Shown: piece by piece, positions 22,443 through 30,383 of the stretch
Position numbering within the stretch: the first letter of the stretch is position 1
Layout: every line of letters begins with the position of its first letter
From: Streptomyces sp. MMBL 11-1
GTDB lineage: Bacteria > Actinomycetota > Actinomycetes > Streptomycetales > Streptomycetaceae
DNA: 64,000 nucleotides
Direction of reading: 5' to 3'
NCBI RefSeq assembly: GCF_028622875.1
Contig: NZ_CP117709.1
Location: 3,971,001 to 4,035,000, forward strand
Made by a program: the position numbers and the translations under genes
The notes under the pieces: model-generated
The model's input: the letters and a program-made list of their open reading frames with translations, nothing else
Databases searched by the model: none
What the model was told of the DNA's origin: nothing

Positions 22443-23636
22443 TCAGCCGAGCAGCTCGTTCAGCTTCTCGGACCCGGCCCGGAGTGACTGCGGGTCAGGG
22501 TGCACATAGATCCGCTTCGTGAAGGACAGGTCCGCGTGGCCGGCCCACGCCGACACCACGGTGTCCGGCACGCCGTTGTTCGCCATCCAGGAGAGGATCG
22601 CGTGACGGGCCATGTAGAGCGTCACCCGCCGCACTTCAAGCTGGTCCATCAGCTTGTACGCCTCGCGCCGCAGCTTGTCCGTCTTCCACGGGCGCCCCAG
22701 CTTGTCGACCATCACGTAGCCAGTGGCCTCGTATGCGTCTCCGGCGGCCAGCCGCTCGGCCACCTGGATCTTGCGGAATGCCTTGAGTCCGAGCCACGTA
22801 GGCAGGGGCAGCGGCAGGGCCCGCTCCCCGGCCTCGGACTTGGCGTCCTTCTCGACCACCACGGACCGCTGCCCGCGCGGCCGCTCCGGATCGTAGGCGA
22901 GAGTCCGGGTGTTGCCGATCGTGGTGGTGCCGCTCTCCAGGTCGATGTCCTGCGCCCATCGGGCGCCGCAGACTTCGGCCGGCCGCTCGGCGATGAAGGT
23001 CAGCATCCACCCGCCGTACTCCCGTACGCCGCGGATGCCCGTGAGGAACTGGCGCACCTCGGTCTCGTCCCACGGCGTCTTCTCGCGCTTCTTCGCGCGG
23101 GCTGCCTTGCGGGCCGCCTTCGGGACGGTGACGTACTCGGCGACGTTCCGCGTGAGGATGTTGCGCCGCATCCCGAGGATGAGCACGGCCCGCAGGCGGC
23201 CTAGCGTCAGGTCCACCGTCCGCACGCTGAGGCCGGTGCCCGGCGTCCCGCCGATCCGGCGAGCGCTGGTGAGCATCCACGTGACCATCTCGGTCACGTC
23301 GTCCTCCGTGAGCTGCTGCACCAGCATCGCGCCCAAGCGGATCTTCACGTACGCCATCGCGTCCACGTACGACCGTGCAGTCTTCACCTCTACGTCCGGC
23401 GTCACCGACGCAAGCCAGATGTCGACCAGCTGCTCCACCGTCATCTTCGACGGAGCGACAAGGGTCCCGCTCGCGCGCTGATGCTGAATCCGGGCGAGCT
23501 CGTTCTTGACCTCCCCGGACGTGTCCTTCGTCACCGTGAGCTGACGCCGCTTCCCAGTGGCCGGGTTCACTCCGATGTCGATCACGGCCCGGTAGCGGGT
23601 CTTTCCTCGCGCCGTGACCTTCTTGATCTCTGGCAT
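22443..23636 (-). CDS. int: Tyrosine integrase
   Basis: This 397-aa recombinase should integrate element 2 at tRNA-Arg. An N-terminal arm-binding part (MPEIKKVTARGKTRYRAVID) and core-binding helices (MTVEQLVDIWLASVTPDVEV) precede the catalytic domain. Catalytic residues: Arg in FIAERPAEVCGARW, Lys in EKDAKSEAGERALP, LYMARHAILSW (the usual H-x-x-R is Y-x-x-R), His in WAGHADLSF and the nucleophile in KRIYVH. The ATG at 23636 is preferred over one 30 bases upstream because GACAGGAGGGACAGC precedes it. The gene runs towards the tRNA. Confidence 0.92.
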   Translation of the reverse strand: MPEIKKVTARGKTRYRAVIDIGVNPATGKRRQLTVTKDTSGEVKNELARIQHQRASGTLVAPSKMTVEQLVDIWLASVTPDVEVKTARSYVDAMAYVKIRLGAMLVQQLTEDDVTEMVTWMLTSARRIGGTPGTGLSVRTVDLTLGRLRAVLILGMRRNILTRNVAEYVTVPKAARKAARAKKREKTPWDETEVRQFLTGIRGVREYGGWMLTFIAERPAEVCGARWAQDIDLESGTTTIGNTRTLAYDPERPRGQRSVVVEKDAKSEAGERALPLPLPTWLGLKAFRKIQVAERLAAGDAYEATGYVMVDKLGRPWKTDKLRREAYKLMDQLEVRRVTLYMARHAILSWMANNGVPDTVVSAWAGHADLSFTKRIYVHPDPQSLRAGSEKLNELLG

Positions 23637-23740
23637 GCTGTCCCTCCTGTCGGCCGGGGCGCCCATCGCCCTGGTCCGCCTACGCCAAAGTCCCCGCAGC
23701 CGTTACGAACTACCTGCGGCTGCGAGGACTTTGGCGGCCC

Positions 23741-24184
23741 TTAACTGCCCTCGATCCGCTTCCTGTGCTCCGGGCCGAGCCGACGCAAGGCCTCCTCCCG
23801 GACGCGCGGCGGTAGATCCATGAGGATGTCCACCGCCATCTGCACGCGCGGATCCGAGGGTGCGACGGTCGACCGCTCGTCGGCCGCCTCCTGGCGCCGG
23901 ATCTCCCGCAGGATCTCCGCTGCGTCCTCTCGCCCCGCCCCTTCCAGCTGCTCGGGGTCGACGCCCACGACGTTCGCCATGTGGGCGAGCGTCTTGGCCG
24001 GCGCGGTGGTCGGGGTGAACGGGACGCGCCGGGTGTACCCCTGCTCGATGTGCCGCCACCGACCACCCCCCAGGCGGACCGGCGTCCGCTCTGCTGCCGC
24101 TTCTGGGCTTAGGCCTCGAGCCAACCGGGCGACCCGGATGACCTCGGCCTCGGGCGGTGGTGCGGGTGGGGGCGCGCTCACCAC
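23741..24184 (-). CDS. XRE-type regulator, probable repressor of element 2
   Basis: The 147-aa product has an N-terminal helix-turn-helix-like region (VIRVARLARGLSPEAAAERT, ...GGRWRHIEQGYTRR) and a charged C-terminal half (DPRVQMAVDILMDLPPRVRE, ALRRLGPEHRKRIEG). It lies upstream of the integrase on the same strand and diverges from the plus-strand XRE gene at 24328, the classic layout of a lysogeny repressor facing cro. The start is a GTG at 24184 with GAGAGGAC upstream; the next codon is also GTG. Confidence 0.7.
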   Translation of the reverse strand: MVSAPPPAPPPEAEVIRVARLARGLSPEAAAERTPVRLGGGRWRHIEQGYTRRVPFTPTTAPAKTLAHMANVVGVDPEQLEGAGREDAAEILREIRRQEAADERSTVAPSDPRVQMAVDILMDLPPRVREEALRRLGPEHRKRIEGS

Positions 24185-24264
24185 GGGAGTCCTCTCAGGA
24201 TGCAGATCATCGAACTTCGTCGAACTTTATGACACCAGCGACGCCAGCGGTAGGCAACAACGAT

Positions 24265-24278
24265 TTAGGGCAACCTAA
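24265..24278. promoter_or_regulatory. Inverted repeat in the element 2 immunity region
   Basis: TTAGG-GCAA-CCTAA lies between the divergent regulators. Three GAACTT half-sites in the same orientation (near 24213, 24223 and 24303) occupy the same AT-rich interval. Either set could be the repressor operator. Confidence 0.5.
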
Positions 24279-24327
24279 GACTCATTCTTTCTTGTACTTC
24301 TTTGAACTTATGGCTACTGTGTCGGCC

Positions 24328-24561
24328 ATGAAAGCTCACTACCAGGACCCCGCGCAGATCCGGCGGCGTCGGATCGAGGCTGGTCTGACGCAGGAGGCGC
24401 TGGCGAAACGGGCCAGGGCGTCCAAGGCGCACATATCCATGGTGGAGCGCGGTGTTGCTGGCGCGTCCGCGCCGCTCCTGTCTCGGCTGGCCGAGTCGCT
24501 CGGGTGCGAGGTCGCCGACCTGATGCCCCCGCCTGCAGTCCCGGCACCGGCTACGTCATGA
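24328..24561 (+). CDS. XRE/Cro-like regulator, 77 aa
   Basis: The ATG at 24328 (MKAHYQDPAQIRRRR) is the likely start; another ATG lies 18 bases upstream. The XRE helix-turn-helix covers residues 10-60: RIEAGLTQEALAKRARASKA, HISMVERGVAGASAPLLSRL, AESLGCEVADLM. It is the first rightward gene and overlaps the next start by 4 bases. Position suggests a Cro-like early regulator. Confidence 0.75.
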   Translation: MKAHYQDPAQIRRRRIEAGLTQEALAKRARASKAHISMVERGVAGASAPLLSRLAESLGCEVADLMPPPAVPAPATS

Positions 24562-24767
24562 GCAGCAACCCCGGGCCCACGCTCGACGAGGTGAAGGCGT
24601 GGCCAGCCACCGTTGGCGTCCCGGCCGCCGCCGAGGCGCTCGGCGTGAGCAGGGCCCACCTCTACGCCCTGGTCAGGTGTGGTGACGCACCCGTACGCAT
24701 TCTCCGCTTCGGCAAGAGTCACCGCGTCGTCACCGCGTCGCTGGTCCGCCTGCTCGAGGCCGCCTGA
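24558..24767 (+). CDS. Excisionase-like helix-turn-helix protein, 69 aa
   Basis: The ATG at 24558 overlaps the previous stop. The MerR/excisionase-type motif AAEALGVSRAHLYALVRCGD is followed by APVRILRFGKSHRVVTASLV, matching the helix-turn-helix class used by excisionases of tyrosine-integrase elements. Placed beside the immunity genes, it may direct excision by int at 22443. Control of other early genes is an alternative. Confidence 0.7.
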   Translation: MSSNPGPTLDEVKAWPATVGVPAAAEALGVSRAHLYALVRCGDAPVRILRFGKSHRVVTASLVRLLEAA

Positions 24768-24854
24768 CCACACACAAACGGGGCCGCCCCGGACCGGGCC
24801 TGGTCCATAGGCGACCCCTGCACCAGCACATCTCAACTCAGCTGAGAGGTAACT

Positions 24855-25382
24855 GTGTCCAACTACCTTACCGAGGACCGGATCGCTGCCGCTCTCGCGA
24901 CCGCGACCCAGCCCGAGGGCGAGACGCCCTGGCGACTGCTCCTCACCAAGCCCCCGACGACGTACGCCGACGTGCGCTCCGCGCTCACCCTCGCCCGGAT
25001 GCCCGACGTCTGGCGGTTCTCCGGCAAGGACGAGCGGACGATCCTCGCCGAGGCCTCGCGCGCCGAAGTCGTGCACGGGCTCGCCCGTCGGGACGGCTAC
25101 CTGCAGGCGCTGGCCGCCGCCGAGCACATGCTCAGCACCGCCCCGGTGCTCCCGACGCACATGGATGTCCGGCTGGCGCCGTGGGACGACGGCCCCTGCC
25201 TCGTGTTTTCGTTCCACAAGGAGCCCGCCGCCGTCCACGAGTTCGCGGCCCACTTCGGCACCCAGGTCACCGAACACCCGCACCTCGAGGTCGACATTCG
25301 TGTCGAGACGGTCGGCATCACCGAGTCCGGCGTTCGGTTCGAGGCGTACACCCTGGTCGATGGCCCGGCGGTGGCGGAATGA
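24855..25382 (+). CDS. Hypothetical early protein, 175 aa
   Basis: The GTG start at 24855 is preceded by GAGAGGTAA and by the palindrome CTCAGCTGAG. The first half is helical (EDRIAAALATATQPEGETPW). The second half is beta-rich (HMDVRLAPWDDGPCLVFSFH, EVDIRVETVGITESGVRFEA) and could be a small binding domain. It heads the long overlapping early gene series. I do not recognise it. Confidence 0.6.
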   Translation: MSNYLTEDRIAAALATATQPEGETPWRLLLTKPPTTYADVRSALTLARMPDVWRFSGKDERTILAEASRAEVVHGLARRDGYLQALAAAEHMLSTAPVLPTHMDVRLAPWDDGPCLVFSFHKEPAAVHEFAAHFGTQVTEHPHLEVDIRVETVGITESGVRFEAYTLVDGPAVAE

Positions 25383-26065
25383 GCCTCCACACCACGATCA
25401 CCGGCGCGGTCCTCGGCGTCCTGCCCGGTGCCTGCCCGGAGGCTCGGATCACCGTGGAGCAGCCGTTCCAGACCGGCCGGGACACCTGGACCGGCACCGT
25501 GTCCGGCCTCGCCCAACGGATCGCCAACGACATCGAGGGGAAGGACACCCGCGAGGGCGAGTCCACCCCGACGATCTCCGCTCGGGACGCCCGTACGACC
25601 GTCCTCGTCGCGATCGCCCGCGCCCTGCGCGAGCAACCCACCGGGGCCCGGCTCCTCGACGGCCTGGACGAACTCGGCGAGGCCGTCGTCCAGGCGGACC
25701 TCGGCGAGATCGCCGCGTGGGCGGACGCACTTGCCAGCCTGGCGCACGTCGACGACGCCCTCGGCGCCGCCACCGCGCAGCCCGCGGCCGCCCACACGGA
25801 CTACCGGGCCGAGCACGAGAGCATCCACGTCGGCCACTACACCACCGAGGCCGAGGCCCGCAGGCACTGCGAAGCCCTGATCAGCGACGAACACCCGGCC
25901 GACCGGGCCCTCCTCTTCACGTGGGCCGGGCTCGGCGACGACGACGGCGACCCCGACGAGCCGTCCGAGCTCGTCGTCCAGGTCGACGGAGGGCCGCAGC
26001 AGTTCACCGGCTACGTCGTCGTCCCGATCGCGGTAGCCGCCGCGCACGACCCCGACGCCGAGTGA
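25379..26065 (+). CDS. Hypothetical early protein, 228 aa
   Basis: The ATG at 25379 overlaps the previous stop (ATGA). The N-terminal 110 residues are helical (DARTTVLVAIARALREQPTG). The C-terminal part (HVGHYTTEAEARRHCEALIS ... LLFTWAGLGDDDGDPDEPSE) resembles a domain repeated in several small Streptomyces phage and plasmid proteins, ending in a beta strand TGYVVVPIAVA. No assigned activity. Confidence 0.6.
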   Translation: MSLHTTITGAVLGVLPGACPEARITVEQPFQTGRDTWTGTVSGLAQRIANDIEGKDTREGESTPTISARDARTTVLVAIARALREQPTGARLLDGLDELGEAVVQADLGEIAAWADALASLAHVDDALGAATAQPAAAHTDYRAEHESIHVGHYTTEAEARRHCEALISDEHPADRALLFTWAGLGDDDGDPDEPSELVVQVDGGPQQFTGYVVVPIAVAAAHDPDAE

Positions 26066-26069
26066 TCCC

Positions 26070-26213
26070 GTGCCCGGCCACCTCTGGCTCCTCTGCTCCC
26101 TGATCGTTCTCGGCCTGGCCATCGGCGCACTGATCGCCGCCGGCTGGGCCGCCGACCACCGCATCACCACCACCCACAAGCACCGCAGGACCCCTGGGAG
26201 GGGCGCGTCATGA
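26070..26213 (+). CDS. Single-span membrane peptide, 47 aa
   Basis: The GTG start at 26070 lies 5 bases after the previous stop, and the TGA overlaps the next ATG. Residues 5-30 (LWLLCSLIVLGLAIGALIAA) are strongly hydrophobic, followed by a basic histidine-rich tail (DHRITTTHKHRRTPGR). The overlapping junctions on both sides support a real gene. Confidence 0.6.
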   Translation: MPGHLWLLCSLIVLGLAIGALIAAGWAADHRITTTHKHRRTPGRGAS

Positions 26214-26626
26214 CGCTCGTACAGCCCGAGAAGACCACCGAGAAGCCCGCGACGAACGTGAACCTGCAGGCGCTGTTGGACGAGTGCACCGCGGTGCACG
26301 CCCAGCGGCACGCCGAGATCCGCGAGGCGGAGCGTCAGGACAGCATCGACGCGGTCGAGTACGCGACCGCGGCCGCCGCGAAGACGTTCGGGGAGAAGGC
26401 GGCGGCTGCGCTCGGCCGCTGGCTGCCCGCCGAGATGATGGACGAGGGGTGTCTGCAGGCGTCCGTCGTGATCGCCCCCGGCGCCTACCTCACCCACACC
26501 ACCGGCGAGAACGGATCCTGGTTCACGCTGCTGACGTCGTGCACCCGGTGCAGCACCTCCAGCGAGACCCGCATCTACAACCTGCTCACCCTGGCCGAGG
26601 CCCTCCACAAGTCCGGTGTCCGCTGA
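26210..26626 (+). CDS. Hypothetical early protein, 138 aa
   Basis: The ATG at 26210 overlaps the previous stop. Charged helices (LLDECTAVHAQRHAEIREAE) are followed by a beta-rich C-terminal half with a C-x2-C pair (LTSCTRCSTSSETRIYNLLT). Its stop overlaps the next start (TGATG). Function unknown. Confidence 0.6.
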   Translation: MTLVQPEKTTEKPATNVNLQALLDECTAVHAQRHAEIREAERQDSIDAVEYATAAAAKTFGEKAAAALGRWLPAEMMDEGCLQASVVIAPGAYLTHTTGENGSWFTLLTSCTRCSTSSETRIYNLLTLAEALHKSGVR

Positions 26627-26967
26627 TGGCGGCCGCCGGCTTCAACACCCCGTCGCGGGTGCGCCGCCCGAAGAACGCCAAGTCGGAGGCCGACGCGGCG
26701 TACGGGATGCCCCGCCTGATGATCTCGGCCGAGGCCCCCGGCAAGTGCACGACTCCCAAGTGCGGTTCCGTCGCGGACGCGATGGACGAGGCCGACCCGG
26801 TGCTGTCCGGGTGGACCCGCGCCGGCGTGTACGGGCCCACGGACCCGGACCGGGTCTGGTGCTCGGGACAGTGCGCGGCTTTCGGAGTCGCGCTCGCCGA
26901 GCTCCGCCTCACCCCCGTCGCCCGCGACCAGGCCGACACCGCCCGCAAGGCGGCCGCCGATGCCTGA
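26626..26967 (+). CDS. Cysteine-containing small protein, 113 aa
   Basis: The ATG at 26626 overlaps the previous stop. The motif CTTPKCGSVADAMDEADPVL ... WCSGQCAAFGVALAELR holds two C-x-x-x-x-C/C-x-x-C-like pairs that could bind zinc. Similar small proteins occur in Streptomyces phage early regions. Function unknown. Confidence 0.6.
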   Translation: MAAAGFNTPSRVRRPKNAKSEADAAYGMPRLMISAEAPGKCTTPKCGSVADAMDEADPVLSGWTRAGVYGPTDPDRVWCSGQCAAFGVALAELRLTPVARDQADTARKAAADA

Positions 26968-27193
26968 TGTCCTGCCCGTCCTCCTCCTGGCGGTACTCCT
27001 CGCCGTCGCCGTGCGCTGCCTCACCGCGGCGCTCCACACCGGTACCCGGGCCCCGGCCCAGGAGCCGTACCGGGACCCGCGCGACCTGGTCGCCTGCCAC
27101 CGCCCGTCGTGCGGACACATGAGCTGGCCGCACGACGAGACACCCGAGGGCCTGCGCTGCACCCACTGCGGCCAGATCAACCCGGACTCGTGA
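26960..27193 (+). CDS. Membrane-anchored zinc-ribbon protein, 77 aa
   Basis: The ATG at 26960 overlaps the previous gene by 8 bases. Residues 4-25 form a membrane span (VLPVLLLAVLLAVAVRCLTA). The soluble part has CHRPSCGHMSWPHDETPEG followed by CTHCGQINPDS, a four-cysteine zinc ribbon. It may present a small protein-binding module at the membrane. Confidence 0.6.
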   Translation: MPDVLPVLLLAVLLAVAVRCLTAALHTGTRAPAQEPYRDPRDLVACHRPSCGHMSWPHDETPEGLRCTHCGQINPDS

Positions 27194-27405
27194 GCGGCTC
27201 AGTCCGGCCGTGCGGCGACGTCGGCCTCCCGCACGGCCTGGTCTACGCCCGCCGGTACGTCACCGGCTGGAAGTGCGACCGGCACACGCCGAACGCCGTG
27301 CGCGGCCTGCCCGAGCCCCCGCCGGGGCCGGGCTGGCCGCCCGGCTCCTACCTCAACCACCCCGACCGCACCGAACCGCCCGACGAACTGGAGCCGCCGT
27401 CATGA
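27190..27405 (+). CDS. Hypothetical protein, 71 aa
   Basis: The GTG start at 27190 overlaps the previous stop (GTGA). CGDVGLPHGLVYARRYVTGW and CDRHTPNAVRG carry a cysteine/histidine set typical of tiny phage zinc proteins, followed by a proline-rich tail. The stop overlaps the next ATG. Function unknown. Confidence 0.55.
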   Translation: MSGSVRPCGDVGLPHGLVYARRYVTGWKCDRHTPNAVRGLPEPPPGPGWPPGSYLNHPDRTEPPDELEPPS

Positions 27406-27806
27406 CGACCGCCGCCCGCCCCACCCCGGCCCACATGCCACGCCGCCGCCCCACCCCGGCCACCGCCGACACTCCGACCCTGGACAGTCGGCCGGCGCAC
27501 CGGCAACCGTGGGAACGGGCCATCCTCGCGTCGTCGCTGCCCGGCAACCACCGCTTCGTCGCCATCGCCCTGGCCACCCACGCCGACGGCCGCGGGCACA
27601 TCGCCCGCCAGCCCCGGGTGATCGGTCTCGTCCACGCCACCGGGCTCCACGTCCGCCAGGTCCACGTTGCCCTCGCCACCCTGATCGACCGCGGCTTCCT
27701 CCGCCGCCCCCCGGCCGACAGCCCCATCGACAACGTCGACCTGGTCCTCACCCTGCCCCCGGGCGCGCTCGCCCGCGCCCGCCGCGCCCACCAGGCCGCC
27801 CTGTAA
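27402..27806 (+). CDS. Winged-helix-like protein, 134 aa
   Basis: The ATG at 27402 overlaps the previous stop. After a disordered proline-rich start, residues 45-125 (ILASSLPGNHRFVAIALATH, VIGLVHATGLHVRQVHVALA, TLIDRGFLRRPPADSPI) read as a winged-helix DNA-binding fold of the replication or GntR-like class. It may work with the larger winged-helix protein two genes downstream. Confidence 0.6.
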   Translation: MTTAARPTPAHMPRRRPTPATADTPTLDSRPAHRQPWERAILASSLPGNHRFVAIALATHADGRGHIARQPRVIGLVHATGLHVRQVHVALATLIDRGFLRRPPADSPIDNVDLVLTLPPGALARARRAHQAAL

Positions 27807-27823
27807 AGCCTCTTGGAGTACCC

Positions 27824-28273
27824 GTGACCAATCTTCCGCACGACCCCTACATCACCGCCGTGATCGACGCCCTGGCCGCCGCCGGGCTGGAGCCGGACAC
27901 CTGGTGGACGTCCGACGCCGAGATCGACCCTTACACCACCGGCGACGACGCGGGCTGCACCACGATGCTGACCTCCGTCATCGTCTGGGACGACACCAGG
28001 GCCGCCGAGGACGACGAGAGCGGCCGGGACGGCCTGTTCCTCTTCTGGGACCACCCGGCAGAGCAGTGGCAGTACGCGCGCCCCCGGCCCGAGGGCGGCA
28101 ACACCGAGCCCGAGTACCTGCCCAAGCTCGGCCTCTACTCCGACCCGGACGCCGTCGCGAGCGCCGCCCGCGCCCTGCTGGACGGCCAGCCCTTCCCCGA
28201 CGGTCACGCCCCGTACTGGCACCCGGCTGACACCGTCCGCACCGCCATCGCCGCGTGGGCCACCACTCCGTAA
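27824..28273 (+). CDS. Hypothetical protein, 149 aa
   Basis: The GTG start at 27824 has TTGGAG upstream. The acidic alpha/beta product (HDPYITAVIDALAAAGLEPD, GDDAGCTTMLTSVIVWDDTR, LFLFWDHPAEQWQYARPRPE) ends in a helix. Similar sequences occur near replication genes in Streptomyces elements. No catalytic motif seen. Confidence 0.6.
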   Translation: MTNLPHDPYITAVIDALAAAGLEPDTWWTSDAEIDPYTTGDDAGCTTMLTSVIVWDDTRAAEDDESGRDGLFLFWDHPAEQWQYARPRPEGGNTEPEYLPKLGLYSDPDAVASAARALLDGQPFPDGHAPYWHPADTVRTAIAAWATTP

Positions 28274-28300
28274 CACCAACACCCCACCCTGGAGTACCCG

Positions 28301-29869
28301 TTGACCGCCGCCGTCGCGTACGCAGCAGCCCCCGCTGCTGCTGTGCCGTGCCCGGAGACGCCCCGCGCGTCGACCGGCGCCCGGCCGCGCACCGGCGGCG
28401 GTACGCGTGTGCGTGTGCCCCTGCGCCTGGTTGTAGGCGCTCAGTTCCGGGACTCGGCCCTGAGCGTCTACATCAAGATCGCAGCCCTCGCCATGCGCGC
28501 CGAGAACTGCCGCGCGAAGGTCACCACGCTCGCCTCGTACCTCGGCCTGTCCGTGTCCGAGGTCGAGCGCGCCCTGACTCAACTCACCACCGCCGGCAGC
28601 GACGGCATCGCCGAGGTCATCACCCGGCGGCACACCTCCCGCGACGGCGAGGGCGAGTCCGCCGAACGCTGGGTCCGCGACATGGAAGCCGACGAGCTGT
28701 TTGTCTGGCTGCCTGCCCGCGCCGCAACGGGCCTGCCGCCCCGCCAGCTGCGCCTGTACGCCGTCATCGCCTACGCGCAGATCCGCCGCATGCCGCTGTC
28801 CCTCGCCGAACTCCGCGCCGTCGTACGCCACCAGTACGGCGACAGCGCCGGACAGCCGCTCGGCGAGCGACAGGTGATGCGGCTCCTGGACGACCTCGAG
28901 TCCACCGGATGGATCAGCATCCACCGCCGCCAGGGACCGCGCGGCCGCCACGCCTACGAGGCCCACCAGCGCCCGCTCCACCCCGTCCTCGACGACGATG
29001 CCGACGAGCCGACAGCGCCCCCGGCGCCCGCCGCCCCGGCCACGGCGACCCCTGACATACATGACGGATCGGCTCCCCGCACAGCTGACGGATCCCCCGC
29101 GACTGAGGAAGACCGTAAGACTGACCGACCGTCGACGAGCGAGGGTTGTGGGGGGATCCGCCGTAGGCGAGATGCGGGTAGTAGCGCGCGAAGCCACGGC
29201 GAAAAGCGCAGCAACAGCAGCGGCGGCACGTACCGCGGGCCGGGACTGCAGCTGTCGCCCCGGGTCTGGCAGGTCCTCGAGCCCGTACGGGCCGAGCTCC
29301 CCGCCATCGAACCCTGGGCGCTACGACGGATCGGCCGGGAGATCGGCGAGCAGCTGTCCGCCGGGGTCGGCATGGAACGGCTCACCGCCCGGCTGACAGC
29401 CCGGTACTCGCGGCTCACCGCCCGTGGCCCCGCCACCGAGAACGCCCGCCGCGGCGACGTCGGCCGGTGGCTTCTTGGGGCCGGGCTCGTCCGCCACGGG
29501 TGCCGCCTGCCGTCCTGTGAGTCCGGCACGACCTGGTCCACCGGGGAGCGCTGCCACCTCTGCGCCAACATCGCCGAGGGCGAGCGCCTGGCCGCGGCCG
29601 CCGCCGAGCAGCCACCCGCCCCCGCGCCCCGGCCCGAACCGCCGGCCCCGCCGCGGCCGCCGACGACGTGGCTCCCGATGCCCCCGCCGCCGGACCCCGG
29701 CTCCGAGCCCCCGGGCCCCGCCGAGCGCGAGCAGCTGCGCGCGGCCGCGACCCCCGAGACCGTCCGCCAGGCGCTCGCCGACCACGGCGCCCCCGCCGCG
29801 ATCCGCCTCTACGGCAGAGCTCTTGTCCTGCCCCACCTTGCCCAGCACGACGAAGGGACCACCGCATGA
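28301..29869 (+). CDS. Winged-helix replication-type protein, 522 aa
   Basis: The TTG start at 28301 has GGAG upstream and an 8-base spacing. An N-terminal part (VRVPLRLVVGAQFRDSALSV ... KVTTLASYLGLSVSEVERAL) and a second unit (PLGERQVMRLLDDLESTGWI) read as two winged-helix domains, as in phage replication initiators. A disordered middle (residues ~240-310) leads to a helical domain and a zinc cluster (CRLPSCESGTTW, CHLCANIAEGERLA), then a proline-rich tail. As the largest early gene it is the best candidate for element 2 replication initiation, though no helicase or primase motif is present. Confidence 0.6.
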   Translation: MTAAVAYAAAPAAAVPCPETPRASTGARPRTGGGTRVRVPLRLVVGAQFRDSALSVYIKIAALAMRAENCRAKVTTLASYLGLSVSEVERALTQLTTAGSDGIAEVITRRHTSRDGEGESAERWVRDMEADELFVWLPARAATGLPPRQLRLYAVIAYAQIRRMPLSLAELRAVVRHQYGDSAGQPLGERQVMRLLDDLESTGWISIHRRQGPRGRHAYEAHQRPLHPVLDDDADEPTAPPAPAAPATATPDIHDGSAPRTADGSPATEEDRKTDRPSTSEGCGGIRRRRDAGSSARSHGEKRSNSSGGTYRGPGLQLSPRVWQVLEPVRAELPAIEPWALRRIGREIGEQLSAGVGMERLTARLTARYSRLTARGPATENARRGDVGRWLLGAGLVRHGCRLPSCESGTTWSTGERCHLCANIAEGERLAAAAAEQPPAPAPRPEPPAPPRPPTTWLPMPPPPDPGSEPPGPAEREQLRAAATPETVRQALADHGAPAAIRLYGRALVLPHLAQHDEGTTA

Positions 29870-30183
29870 AGCCCGCCAGCCACCACCTCGCGAAGTGCAA
29901 GCACTGCCGTGCCCCGATCGTCTGGTGCCTCACCTCGGCCAACGGGAAGCGGCAGCCGGTCAACTACGAGCCGGACGAGACCGGCAACGTCGCCGTCATG
30001 CAGGGCGCCGACGGGAAGCTGTACGTCCGCGCCGTCACCGCGGCCCGCTCGGAGATCCGGCCCGGCGAATGGCAGGCCAAGCCGCACCAGGCCACCTGCC
30101 CCGCACGGCAGCTCCCCGGGCGCAGCAGCAGCGGTGGGCAGCGGGCGACGTCGGGAGTGAGGCCGGTCCCGTGGCAGCGCTGA
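29866..30183 (+). CDS. Zinc-ribbon protein, 105 aa
   Basis: The ATG at 29866 overlaps the previous stop. CKHCRAPIVWCLTSANGKRQ followed by PVNYEPDETGNV and a distant HQATCPARQ is a conserved small zinc-ribbon protein of actinophages. It probably binds nucleic acid or a host protein; the target is unknown. Confidence 0.7.
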   Translation: MKPASHHLAKCKHCRAPIVWCLTSANGKRQPVNYEPDETGNVAVMQGADGKLYVRAVTAARSEIRPGEWQAKPHQATCPARQLPGRSSSGGQRATSGVRPVPWQR

Positions 30184-30383
30184 CGTCCGAGGACGCCGCA
30201 GCCCTGGAGCGCGCCGAGGCCGGCCGGGAGGAATGGCCCGACGGCACCTACGCCGGAGCCAGGCCCCCGCGCACGGCCGGCCAGCCCGACCCGGACGCCG
30301 CCGAGCACGTCCAGGAGCTCCTCGAAGCCCTGGACGGGTGGCGCCTCGGCGACCGGGCCAAGCACCCCTGGCCCCCGGCATGA
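30171..30383 (+). CDS. Hypothetical small protein, 70 aa
   Basis: The GTG at 30171 lies inside the end of the previous gene and the stop overlaps the next start. The product is charged (LTSEDAAALERAEAGREEWP, EHVQELLEALDGWRLGD). The overlapping junctions support coding. No function assigned. Confidence 0.5.
   Translation: MAALTSEDAAALERAEAGREEWPDGTYAGARPPRTAGQPDPDAAEHVQELLEALDGWRLGDRAKHPWPPA

Noticed and set aside
24157..24327. A longer start for the Cro-like gene covering the immunity intergenic region.
   Set aside because: The extra N-terminal codons cover the operator palindrome and GAACTT repeats and do not resemble XRE proteins; the ATG at 24328 begins the family-like part.
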